Source: Tubiluchus corallicola
Taxonomy: Eukaryota; Priapulida; Priapulimorpha; Priapulimorphida; Tubiluchidae
Assembly: GCA_030141605.1 (NCBI GenBank)
Contig: JAQGDQ010000887.1
Location: 19,571 to 83,570, forward strand
Length of the DNA: 64,000 bases
Reading direction: 5' to 3'
The position numbers and the translations under genes were made by a program. Below are positions 50,501-61,400 of the stretch, in pieces. The notes under the pieces are model-generated. The model was given only the letters and a program-made list of their open reading frames with translations. It was not told the origin of the DNA and searched no databases. How positions within the stretch are numbered: position 1 is the first letter of the stretch; each line of letters starts with the position of its first letter.

Positions 50501-52167
50501 GTAATTGTTAATATGTTTTAATATTTTTATCATTTTTCCAATTTTGAAGTCTATTTTTTCCAGTTCTTATTAACTTTTTTCCCAAAATCCGAAATCAATG
50601 AAGTTTTTGAAGAAATGAGTCGGAACAGCGAATGGAAGCAGTATCAGATATTAAAAGTAAAATAAGTGTTCTTTATTCAAAATTAAATGCCTCTTTTGTG
50701 AGGAGCATGGAACACTGAGTGTCATATCTCGAGAGCCTGTATATATCAGGGGCACAGAAAATGTGCTGTAATTTTGATTATATTATATTTATATTTGAAT
50801 ACAGCAGCTGATACAGTTTCTCACTTCTTTAATGGCTATTTGGTCCCTGCACTGAACAGTTTTAGCCTTTAGTTCCTTTGCATCATCTGTGTGGCTGTTG
50901 TACACTTTATTTTTGAGGGAATACCAGATACCTTAGTCTAGAGGATTAAGTGCCACTTTTTTCTTGACAACAAGTCCTTATCAGTGCTTTATATTCTATA
51001 CCGAAGACCATGATATAAACTGTTTGATTTTCTCTTCATTGTTTTGCTGCCATGTATTGAGTGCTTTATATGTCAATGTTTTTCGATTGATGATCAGTCG
51101 ATATTGATGTTTAAATTCTTTAATATACAAAATCTTTGCTGTCGTAAATTAAAAGCCAATAAAGCTATAATATAAACTGGTAACTTTCACCGTTGAAAGA
51201 GAATGTATTAAATACCACGGTGAGAAATTTCAACTTTGTATTGCAATGTTGCTTACAGCTAATATTATCGTAGTTTAAACTTCAGCACATTTTTTCTGAG
51301 CTACCTGATACAAACTACATGTAGAATATGTACTGTAAGAATACTGTGTAGAGATTATGTTTTATGGTTGGTTCATTCAAGTACTGTACCACTGCATAAA
51401 AGTTGCAACCGATCCAATGACTAGAATATCTACTGTAAGAATACTGTGTAGCGATTATGTTTTGTGGTTGGTTCAAGTACTGTACCACTACATAAAAGTT
51501 GCAACCGACTACCTCTAGTTGTTTAGAAAGTTAGCTGCTAGGGTGTCGTGGAGTTTAAGAACTAATCATATTACTCTAAATACGATGACCCCTTGTTTCC
51601 TATGTCAATTGTCACATATGTGTTATCATGGAAAAATGTGCTTTTGTTTAGGTGCCACTGCTGAACATTCTTTAGAATTTGGTTTTCGGACTTCTCTAAT
51701 TGAAGATGCAACTCGTGGTGTTGCCGAGGAAGGAATTGCAGATACCAGAAAAAAGCTTTTATCTTATGGAGCCTGTGCAATCAATTCTAAAGAGGTGTTT
51801 ATATCACAACATTTTATTTATAGGTAGCATCATGTGTTCTGTAGGATACTATACAGTCCTTCTTTTTGAATTCTTTATTATAATCAGTTGTTGACTACAT
51901 ATTAGTCAGACTTTTTAAGACTAAATGTTACCATGTGTTTCAGTGTATTGTTTTAAATTTTTATTTTGCTTTTGTGACATTTTTAGGTTCTGTTATATTA
52001 GTTGACTATTTTTATTTGTCTTCAAAAATTGTTATGTTTTGAAGTATAGCTAGACAACTAACGATGTTTACAATGTTTACAAATATTCTTAGGTTGCTGA
52101 TATGGTGTCCGGCAAAGACAGAAGAGAAGAATTGGCCGTTTTTGCCTTGAAAAATCAAAAGCTGTGA
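41544..52167 (+). CDS. EF-hand nicotinamidase, nine exons
   Basis: Hydrolyses nicotinamide to nicotinic acid for NAD salvage. Exons: 41544-41632, 44502-44631, 46355-46411, 48536-48660, 49309-49426, 49651-49779, 50196-50364, 51652-51794, 52093-52167. All junctions are GT-AG and in phase, giving 344 residues. Residues 27-38 (DIDRDGYLNKKE) form an EF-hand loop split by intron 1. The amidase domain shows LIVDVQNDF (catalytic Asp104), metal ligands in YTQDWHPENH (Asp149, His151) and WPRHC (His201), a Lys in RIKKG (225/226), and CGIAYDVCVG with nucleophile Cys271. The Asp/Lys/Cys triad and Asp-x-His plus His metal site match yeast Pnc1. The EF-hand fusion matches insect nicotinamidase (Naam). Vertebrates lack this enzyme. 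The first ATG is the only one fitting the EF-hand. Introns hold several transposons. Confidence 0.93.
41745..42085 (-). mobile_element. LINE C-terminal fragment in nicotinamidase intron 1
   Basis: Two overlapping minus-strand frames together cover the end of a LINE polyprotein: EDRRDTIVLVNMFKTLNG then FFEHPYREIRGHGRKL in one, and RKHFFSNHVVQKWNNLGSDI then VNAPNVKSFKEEL in the other. This is the RxHFFSxRVVxxWNxLP...APSxxxFK pattern seen after the RT domain of CR1/L2-like elements. A frame change between them shows it is dead. Confidence 0.8.
42180..42660 (+). pseudogene. decayed coding segment of unknown origin with poly(A) signal
   Basis: Three successive plus-strand frame pieces look coding: KKTALDLFSYVRQQETLD (42190s), TKTIPREFPLPVVQKFMKRK (42320s) and TDVYRDILQENLASATVV ending DDASDSSR and a stop near 42502. 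An AATAAA follows at 42642. Frame changes and stops separate them. It may be the 3' end of an inserted transposase gene or a retrocopy. I do not recognise the protein. Confidence 0.35.
44038..44425 (+). mobile_element. hAT-type MITE with 8-bp target duplication
   Basis: A 388-bp element begins CAGTGGCGGAT and ends ATCCGCTACAG, inverted ends with one mismatch. It is flanked by the exact 8-bp duplication CGTGGTAT (44030-44037 and 44426-44433). CAGTGGCGGAT ends with 8-bp duplications are typical of hAT (Tip100-like) elements. The subterminal GGGCCTTAGGCTT/AAGCCTAAGGCCC arms extend the inverted symmetry. Too short to code for a transposase. It lies in nicotinamidase intron 1, 76 bases before exon 2. 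Confidence 0.93.
44743..44905 (+). repeat. degenerate AAATTTGGTACTAGG minisatellite
   Basis: About ten imperfect copies of a 14-17-base unit close to GGAAAATTTGGTACTA, within nicotinamidase intron 2. Confidence 0.7.
45355..45655. repeat. GAT/GGT-rich cryptic simple sequence
   Basis: Runs of GATGATGGT, AACAACAAC and GGTGGTGGT in intron 2. The His-rich and Thr-rich minus-strand frames across it are compositional. Confidence 0.8.
46819..48206. mobile_element. old hAT-like element in nicotinamidase intron 3
   Basis: The ends are similar inverted repeats: CAGTTTAGGTATGCACCGAAT at the left, and CAGTTATGGGATGCACCAAAT when the right end is read in reverse. GATGCACCGAA-type termini are known from hAT elements. 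Both subterminal regions are rich in TTCGGT/ACCGAA motifs, as expected for transposase-binding sites. The 8-base flanks (ATAAGGTT and CTGTTGCC) do not match, so the target duplication has decayed or the exact ends are off. No transposase frame survives. Confidence 0.45.
51321..51508 (+). repeat. tandem duplication, period 100 bases
   Basis: A unit starting GTAGAATATG TACTGTAAGA is repeated at 51421 with a few substitutions and a short deletion, in nicotinamidase intron 7. The second copy ends 143 bases before exon 8. Confidence 0.85.
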
Positions 52168-53461
52168 TTTGCAACTGTGGGATAATGGTCCTGAAAATTA
52201 TGGGCATGTTAAATAGACCAAGTACCTCATGCAATATGATGGATATTGTCACAATAGAAGATGTATTTTTTATATTATTCTCTTGTGATGTAGGTAGATT
52301 TGTATAATTAAAAGTAATTTGGCTTTAAATAGTTTTTCTATACATGCTTATTTGTTAAGGTTGCACAAGTATTATTTCGATGACAGAACAATTCTAGGTG
52401 TAAACATTTTTTCTAAGTCACCTATTTGTACAACTTGCTAATTTCATATTCGTCTGAAATGTATGACAGCTAGTGCCACAGTTTTGACAGGCTTCGAAGT
52501 TACGTAGTAAAATAGCTTGGCTGGACTTTCTTTCACATAAAACTTAATGTAGATAAGCATTACTGTCAGTTTTATTCATCAGACTACCGCTACTATTTCA
52601 GTGAATGTTTCTTTAAACTAAAACTGTTGTTATTCTTATTAGAAATATTCGTTAATGTAAATTTTTACCCTTTAATGCCTCTAAATGCCTATAATTGGCA
52701 TATGGTAGCCACTTCATGTATGCTTGAGAGCTGTCATATTCCCAGAGCGAAGCTGGTAATTGCAGCTATTGTCACCATAGCAGTTTCATTTTACGGGCTT
52801 TTATAAATTGGGAGAAATGTTCATGGTCTTTTTAATTCTGAGTAAAATGCTTATGTTGCTGTGGAGCAGAAAATGAAAGAAAGTGTTAGTTGCTAGGTGG
52901 TCATCTTTCCATTTATTGACTAGGCCTAGCATTACTTAACTTTGATCACTAAGGAAACACACTGTACATCCACTCAACTATATCCCTCACCTGTATAGAT
53001 CTAAATAGATTTTTATGGATCTTACTGTACGCATTTGCGAGATTAGACACCATTGCTGTTGTGCATTGTCCTGACTAGTCTATACTCCACTTATCTGCAC
53101 ATTGTATGAATTGGTAACTAACATCAAAATAACATAAAAACTGTGTTATTCTGCAGGCAAACAAGACCCAGATAACACTGTAAGTGTTTTCCGATTTTTC
53201 CTGTGCTTGAAAAACATGAATTTGTTTAAAAATTACTGTAAAAAAGTTAATGAAACAGCATGGTAGCAATATATAAGGAGATAATCGTCAGCTATACGTT
53301 CTTTACTATTTTTGTTCCAGCCTAGTTAAAAAGATATATTTATAATAGAGTTGTTGTTTTTTTTACTTTAATTTGCGTAAATGATATGTGATGATGCAAA
53401 AGAATCTCTCCCAGTAACTTAATTTTTGCAGTTGATTTGGAAGAATTTTAAATTAAATTAG
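52168..53461. other. 3' flank of nicotinamidase, no gene recognised
   Basis: It should contain the nicotinamidase 3' UTR. I see no strong AATAAA within the first few hundred bases, so the poly(A) site is unclear. Confidence 0.35.
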
Positions 53462-53680
53462 GTTTGTATTGATTATTTGAAGAAAACCAAATGGACTATT
53501 GAAAAAAGTTCATTTACTCAATTCGCTTTGGAATTTCTGGTAGGGCATCTGCAGAATGAATGTCCCTATTGGGAAATGACGTTTATTTCACACAAAGGAC
53601 GCAAGGAAAATGACGCATGGAAGTTCTCTAACAAAATCAAAAAACTAGAAAAAATCGAGGCATTAAAGTTTATTTTATAG
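53462..53680 (+). CDS. possible alternative terminal exon or orphan coding segment
   Basis: After an acceptor-like AAATTAAATTAG, a 72-codon frame runs GTT TGT ATT... to TAG. It is basic and helix-prone, with balanced codon use unlike the surrounding AT-rich noise (examples: TQFALEFLVGHLQNECPYW, KGRKENDAWKF). Its phase is 0, the same as exon 9 of nicotinamidase, so it could in principle splice from exon 8 (51794). The canonical exon 9 matches the family, so this would be an alternative end. It may instead be a fragment of another gene. No family is recognised. Confidence 0.25.
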   Translation, partial: VCIDYLKKTKWTIEKSSFTQFALEFLVGHLQNECPYWEMTFISHKGRKENDAWKFSNKIKKLEKIEALKFIL

Positions 53681-54711
53681 AAACTGCACTTTTCTTACGT
53701 ACATCAAATCAGTTCCAGCATTCACTGTCTCTGCAGATTCATTTTTAGAGTAATTGCTAACCACTTTATAGTTTCTGAACGTAAATATTTGATAATTATT
53801 AATATGTGTTATTTGTTAGTTTTCAGGTTATACCCATCACTGTTCCCTTAATATATCAGAAAATCACTGATAAAAGATAAGACAAGAACTTATCATTTTT
53901 TACTGAAGTACATTAATTGTCGTTTGCTAAACAATAAAAAGTAATTAAGTAGTTAAATTTTAATTTCACTTTTGTAAAGAAACCTCCGGAAAATGTGTCA
54001 TGTTTCATTTTTACCAAGTGGCAAATTTCTGTGTGAGGACGGTGTATAGCTTTTGGCTGGTGGCAGTATTTCTCAATATAATGAAAATTCCTCACAAAAC
54101 ATCTGTGTTAAATTCTTCCTTGGAAAATTTGCTGGCGTGCTTTGTGTGAAATGGGCCTAAAACCTACTTAATAAAACCTCTGCTTATGGCAATGTCAGCA
54201 TGTCTAGTTCAAATTAAAATGTCAGCAATGGCAAGTTTTTTTTTATTTTTAACATGAGAAATTAGCAAAACAAGATGGTAAAATATTTCTTTTTAAATTT
54301 ATAAATTCATTGTTTGCTTAAAAGTTTACTTTTTAGTCACACTGCTTTATGAAAAATTTGAATCAAGCATTGTCTGCTCAAACTCATGTGGCTTGCCTCC
54401 CTGAATTTCTAGTGCAAATTAAGTATTACTGTTAATTTAACATTGTTAAATAGATCGATGCCTATATAGTGTCTGGACAATCAAATACAAGCTGAAGTGA
54501 ACAGGCATTATCAGTTAACAGCATTCATTGCTTTAATGTGAAAATGTTTGATGCATGTGATAATGATGCATTACATTTTGCACATTTTATGTAATTGCTA
54601 TATAATAGTATCTGTGAAGAAAAGGATCTCTAAATTCATTAATGTGAGCATATTTTTTGAATATTTGTTTATTAGTGTTAGCATTTGTGATTTTTTTGTA
54701 CTTTTTTAATT

Positions 54712-54884
54712 GCAATCGTCTAGGTACATGTACTAAGACTCTAATGCACTGCACAATATGAAATTATTGTTATTTTAATGTTTCCTATCATATTTTGCAA
54801 TCGTCTAGGTACATGTACTAAAACTCTAATGCACTGCACAATATGAAATTATTGTTATTTTAATGTGTTTCCTATCATATTTTG
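54712..54884 (+). repeat. tandem duplication, period 85 bases
   Basis: A unit beginning GCAATCGTCTAGGTACATG is present at 54712 and again at 54797, nearly identical (one substitution, two added bases). It looks recent. Confidence 0.9.
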
Positions 54885-55237
54885 GATCTGTTTAGTGCAC
54901 TTTCATCTGGCTGCTATTTTGTGTATAAGTATGATGATTTTCTTAATTTTGCCAATAATTATGGTTTCCTGCTCTTTATTAATTTACAAAATTATATTTG
55001 AAATAAAAGTGCAGAATTTTGTCCAATTTGTCTATTTTCATTTTTATCGTGATTTTACGTTATAGAATGTCATAAATGAGGTGAGGCTTCTCCATATAAA
55101 TATTCATACGAGTAATTTTTACTGTTTTCTGCTCTTCTCACAGCTAACAGATCACTACTGCGACAAGAAAATTATTATCAGATGACAATAAAGGTAAATA
55201 TAATATAACAGAGGAGTAGACAGGAAGCTTTTGTTTA

Positions 55238-55248
55238 TGATTTATTTT
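55238..55248 (-). terminator. AGK polyadenylation signal
   Basis: Two overlapping minus-strand AATAAA hexamers lie about 240 bases beyond the AGK stop codon. Confidence 0.5.
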
Positions 55249-55484
55249 ATTAAGGGGATAATATATTTAAATATCAGATATTGCAGTCTAATGTACAAAT
55301 GTTAATAACAATATACAACATAGTACCTTTCAGATAATTCGTCACATAGTTTTGAAAAGTTGATAAACAATCCTGCAAAACATGCCTTACATCAGTAATC
55401 AACACATGTAGTACTACACAGTTCAATGAAACTGCCACAGATAGCTGTTCTAAAATGCAAACAATACTCTATGACATACAATTG

Positions 55485-58400
55485 TCAAGATTTTGATGCT
55501 GGACAAAAGAGGTTGATTTTCCTAGGCATTAATCGTACATGGATTGGCATGGCTTCGTACCTCTCGGAATCTATGAAGAACCACTCTTGTTTACCATTAG
55601 AATCCTGCACTACTGGGGTTAACTTAAACTCGCGAGCAGTTATCTGAATGTCGTGGTTTCCAGTTCGAATTTCACCCACAGGGCGGCGTTCCAACTCCAT
55701 CCTATCAATGCATAAAAGATTATTGCACTTTTACTATTGAGTTTTGTACTAACAAATTACAACAAATGTTTAAACAGATTTTGGGGAGAAAAATGGGAAT
55801 AATATAAAGGGCGGTCAAACTTAAAGGAACAGTAACTTTGAAACTAAATTACTATTGCTACTTCACTCAGCAATGCATCATCACAGTAAAAAAGATTACT
55901 TGCTTTTTTTCTGAAACAGCAAACATAATTCTTAAAATTATCATGTAGTCAGCCAACAGAACAAAATAATGAAAGCAGATCACTAGCTCCATGTAACCAT
56001 AAAACCAGCACAGCTATGATTAGGGTTATCATGTTCTGAGTAGTCTCTTTACATTGCATTTTCCTAATATATTTGCATCTATAAATCTCCTAAAATATGT
56101 TTGTGACAAAAAGCATGTTTACACCCCAAAGACACTGATTTTTGAAATAGTACTATTTTTCGAGTACTGTTTTGTTTCCTTTATACATTATCAACTGAAA
56201 ATGCTAAACTTCCAACCATTTTATAATTGTGATATAAAATTCAGGTAAAAAAGTAACAACCACTAGACTGAGTCTATCATACTGTACTGTATGTATCTAA
56301 TTAAGCATAGAAATTGGTCTTGCAGAATCTTAGAAGAATGTATCATTCTGTATCAGAAACTCGTAGAACTATAAGAGATTGTAGAATACATTGCAATTAC
56401 ACTAAACACTTTATGTACATTATGATGAAATAAAACCACTTTTTGTAAACAAATATACTGCAAACTCAAAATGTTAGACACATAATTGATTGCTATCAAA
56501 TAAGAGAATGTGCTCTGTGCATTTTTATAAAAACTCTCACTCACTGTCTGTAAAGTAGTTATAAGATGCAAAAAATGTGCCAGCTAAGTCACTTAAATGT
56601 CAACTTCCCAATAAGCTCGCTTTTTCCTTGCCCCGTACTTCAGAGAAGCTTACAATGCTCCCACAAACCCTGTAGTTGTGTGGACAATGTCACTAGCAGT
56701 CCTAGATATAACACGCAGTACAGACGAAGCATTATTAACATTTTTGTACAATGTTTTACATATTGAGGAACAAGTGTTAGTCTTGAATATTCGTAGATTA
56801 GAATTATTAGCTGTTGATTTATTACTTATATCTAATGTGATCTTGTGCTAAACTTGTTACTTTGTGTAGAAATAGTCAATTCTTATTGTATGTATATAGT
56901 TTATTGTAGTGAGGATCTTTAATCATCTTTCGAAACTACCTGATCTGATCCTATAATAAATTGTTTAAACTGCATTTTTCACAAATAAATGAAATCAAAA
57001 CAATGCAAACTCTATTGAACATTTCACTCACCCGTGTTTTATGAATTGACTTCTGCTAAGATCACTTGGAGAAATGTACAAAATCAATGATGGCGGTTTA
57101 CCCTGAAAGACAATATAGATTCGTACAAAAGGTAATTCTGAATAGAGTGCGGAAGGCATTCTTATAACTCTTCATGGACTAATGCAGATGATGTGCAGCG
57201 GATTATCTGATACGACTACTGTTATGTTAACTTTCTGTGGCAACATACACTTTCTCAAAGTCTATCATAAGAAAACTACATACATTTACTTGCAATTTCA
57301 AAACAGTAATAAAGATATCACATTCTAAAGTAATTTTGCAATCATATTTCTCTTAAATATATTACAAGTTGGTTTATAACCACCTCTTGGCTCCTAGACA
57401 AAAAAACTTTAATGTAAATGAAGTAAAAATGAATGAGACGATACTGTCATTTGTAATTATCTGTAACTGAAATTCTACAAAGGCAACTATACGTAACTTT
57501 GTAGCACCTCCATCTACATTAACAAGACAAGATTAATCTCACTGTTGGGAATCAACCATTTTTAATTGCAATCAACTTGTCACAAAATGAAAAAAACATT
57601 AGAGGTAAGACTCTAGATCAAGTCTGTTCCAGAAAAGACAGCAGTTAAACACTAACAGAATGCTGAATATTCGTGTTTTTCTTTATCTTGCCATAAAACA
57701 TGACTGTACACAACAGTGCATATTTTAATTAGCTAAGCCTCCCGGCTATCTATACAGGCTCAGCTAGGCACCAATAGACAAAAGTATTTTTTCCTAAATA
57801 ATGTTTTTGTGTGTGTAGTTTGGTGTACACTGCAAACATATCTAAAGTAAGAATCAGCACGCAGAGTACGTGGCAGAATTGGACTGTAGCTCAATGGCAA
57901 TGAAATCATACCTAAATTCTAACAACAAAATTAGCTAACTTAGCCATAAGGTAATGTAAAATTCTGAAGGCAGCCTGGTAGTAGTGTGACTTACCAACTC
58001 ATTCTCTGATTCCAAGCCATTTCTCGTGGCTGCAGTGAAACATACTGTTTCTAAGTCTATAGAGTGCCATACACCACATTCTTCATTTTCTATTTGAGAA
58101 TAATCTGCTGCAACTAAAGAGTAAAAATGCAACTTTACTGCAGAAAGTAATGATGAGAAACTAGAATGAATGAAGCCAGATGCCTTATTTAAGATACTGT
58201 GTAAACACAATGCACAAATAGCACTACAGTTACACAGTGATTTCAGTTATGTACAAAAATGAGCACTAAAAGAGAAATTTGCAGGCAACTTACACAAACA
58301 TATACCGAGTAACAGATAAGCTTCATGGCTATTTATTAAAGGAAGTGGCTGTAAAAAATTTGAAAACCAAGACAAGATTTCACCCAACACCTTTCAATGC

Positions 58401-61400
58401 CTTGTTTCCAAATGTTACATTAGAAAAGTAGCCATTACTCAGTTGTTTATTAATTTCCTTGTTACAAGTTTACAATCATTATTTCAGGGTACAACCAGTT
58501 TGTTAACTAGGCAATTCTGTGTTTAAGCATTTAAATTAGATACAGTTGTAAGTAAATTAAAATCAAATATGTATATTGATTTTATTGGTTATGAATTTTG
58601 CCATTTATGTTGGAGGTAAAACATCCCTCATGTTTTATTAGATACTATTAGATACTGCACTACAGATACAGAAGTATATGAGAAAAAGGCATTATCCACA
58701 TAACTGAAAACAATTCAATCACAACCATTTAAGACACTAAATCTTTGTTTTTACATACCTACAGCTGGTTCAGGCTTAACAAACATACTTCGCCAGTCCC
58801 ACCACTTCTTTGGCGGGGGAGGTGGGGGTGCTTTGTAACATGTGCTGCAACCATCGCATGGTAACACATACTCAAGCTTGGCTTGTACTTGTTGTGGCCA
58901 TTCCTGTAAAAATATTTTTGAACTACAGTAATTTCAGGCATGCAGTGCTGGACATCAGTTGAGAAATGTGCATTTTATGGAAAAAAATAAAACTAAAGCA
59001 TGCAATTTGTTGAATTTTGCTAAAATAAAGTATATGATAGGCTTACTTACCATAAGGTGAGACTTTGTAGGCTATTGGTCACTTAGGTTTTTTATTAACA
59101 TAAAAGTCCAAGTTGAGAGTTTTCACAAATACCCTCAACACTTTTAAGTGGAACTATCATAACAAACAGAAAAACACTAAATTCTGCTTCTTTACCTTTA
59201 AAGAAGAAAACATATAAGTGGCCTTTGATTTGAGCGGTCCAAGATACCAATACTTCGTAGCTCTGTCAGCAGCATCTCGCAAAGGACCCCACTGTAGACC
59301 ATGCACGGCAAACACTGGCTTGCCTTGCTCTCCCTAAATGTTATATAATTCTAATACTAGATAAGCAAAGAAATAACAAGGAAGGACACAAGTAATTGAT
59401 ACATGGCTCTGTGAAGCATCATACCATTGTCTAATATGCCAGGACTTTCATTTGCAAATGCAGTAACAGCAGTTTCAAGAAAAAATCGCATTGATAAGAT
59501 CTCAAAACAAAAGCGACAGTAATAACTCCCCAATTTAAAATTACACTAAAGAATAAAGAATACAAGCAGATGCAAAATGCACTTTTAAAATATGCCTAGT
59601 GAACAGCAATGTAAGTACATTCGTATATTTAAATACTGTTAATATCTTCTTACTTGTGTGTATCTCTTTTCAAAGCACTGTATTTACAAAATTCTTTTCA
59701 AAGCACTGTATTTACAAAAATGAAAGTTGTACTACACACTGGTTCATCTAGGTAAAATGACACCTGAGTTATAATGGACTGCTTTTACTTGTCTGATCCA
59801 CTTTGGTCATACAGGACAAATCCTTCATAACAAAGTTATGCATCCAAACAGTGACCTTAAATGGGCAAGTGATACACTGCGCTGTATAGTGCATGTTTAC
59901 TTTACCATATTTTATCACTCATTAAGAATCTCCATAGAAAATACGAGTCACGACCTAGCGGGCTAGAATCTGCCAACAAATGAGTTTCAATATTAACTCA
60001 CCTCAGCTTTAATGCTTTGTACTTTTTATGTGTACAGTATGACGGGTCTTTACTGAAATGTTATTACTCTACTGTTAAATAAACATACATTGCAGGACAT
60101 TTTAAAACTTTATCTACAATAAGCTAGATTCCACAAATTAATGCTGCTAGACTGATTAGTTTGTTGCTATAGTAAACTGATCTGTGAAACGCTATTGTAA
60201 TAAGCTGGATTGAGTTTTGATTACCGCTTCGTTTTGATCACTAACGCATATAGATACTGCAAATTTATGTGCTATCCAAAAAACTTAATAATTCAGATCA
60301 ACAATACATGCCCCCTTCAAATTGGCACATTCATTTATTTATTTTGCAAAGCAGCCATAATATAAAATAATAGCCTTATACAAGTCTATTGAATTTTAAA
60401 TATTTAGACACTTATTCTATCCACACATGTTATCAGAAACTTATAAAGTTATTTGTGCCAAAACTGTAATAGTAAACAGCAGCAGGACTTATCATTAAGG
60501 GAACAGGTTTAAAAACTACTTATATTTTAGTTAACACTTCAATTCCAGGGTTCAGCAGACACAATAGATACAAAAACTTAGCTGTTCATGTACACTGCTA
60601 TTAGATGAAATTTCATGGCAAAGACAAGTTTACCAACTAATGTTACATCATTTCTTACGCAAGTTAAAGGAAATTACCTGGTATTTGCAAAGACCAGTAA
60701 GTGGCTTAGGTTGACTAAATAAGCGTCTCCATTCGCTGGTTGTGTTTTTCAGAAAGACCTGCTGTATATGAGAGGCTTGTCCTTTGGTTACAACGGACTA
60801 CCCTTCTCCCTAATTAGTTTGTTACAACAAGGGTTTGTAGTACCAGAATATAATGTGTTTAAGCCTAGTCTCAAGACATCTGGTTAGTAGTTGTTCACAT
60901 TTTGTTGCACGGTGAAATAAATAATACAAGATAGCGAACTGCCTGAAATTGCCTATAATCCAAAAGTTTCTGTCTAATGTTTTAATTTTAGTGAAAATAA
61001 AATTTTCAAACAAACCTACGGTTATGTGCATAACATCAAATGGCTTCTTTTCGCCTTTTACCACACTCATCATGGCATTGCCAAACCAACCAGCTTGTGG
61101 TTTAAGATTTGGAAACAATCTATGTGCCATTGTGTTAGTCTTTCCAACAGGTATGATACCTAATGGACACTGACGAGCCTCTTCAGCATCTGCTCTTCTC
61201 ATCAAACCAGTGACAGCCTTCATAAAAAAAACAATTTTACAATTACCTGTCCTGAACAAGTCCAGTGGCACTCAAAATAAAAGGCTGTCTTTGAGAAAAT
61301 TAAAGCTGACTTAGTTTCCAAAATGAAAACTGGTAAGCACACGCTGACTAACATCACAGGTGGTAAGAACAACTCATTCTACAAATAATTTTTTGTCATA

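Noticed and set aside
54865-55065. Hydrophobic 66-codon frame resembling a membrane protein
   Set aside because: AT-rich DNA yields Ile/Phe/Leu-rich frames by composition. It starts inside a tandem duplication and has no splice or family support.
58761-58767. Alternative AGK donor CT/GTAGGT four bases earlier
   Set aside because: It would break the reading frame into the next exon, while AG/GTATGT at 58758 keeps it.
60822-61019. N- and C-terminal extensions of the AGK exon frame at 60822-61271
   Set aside because: Acceptor and donor sites bound the exon at 61020-61217; the rest is intron reading through.
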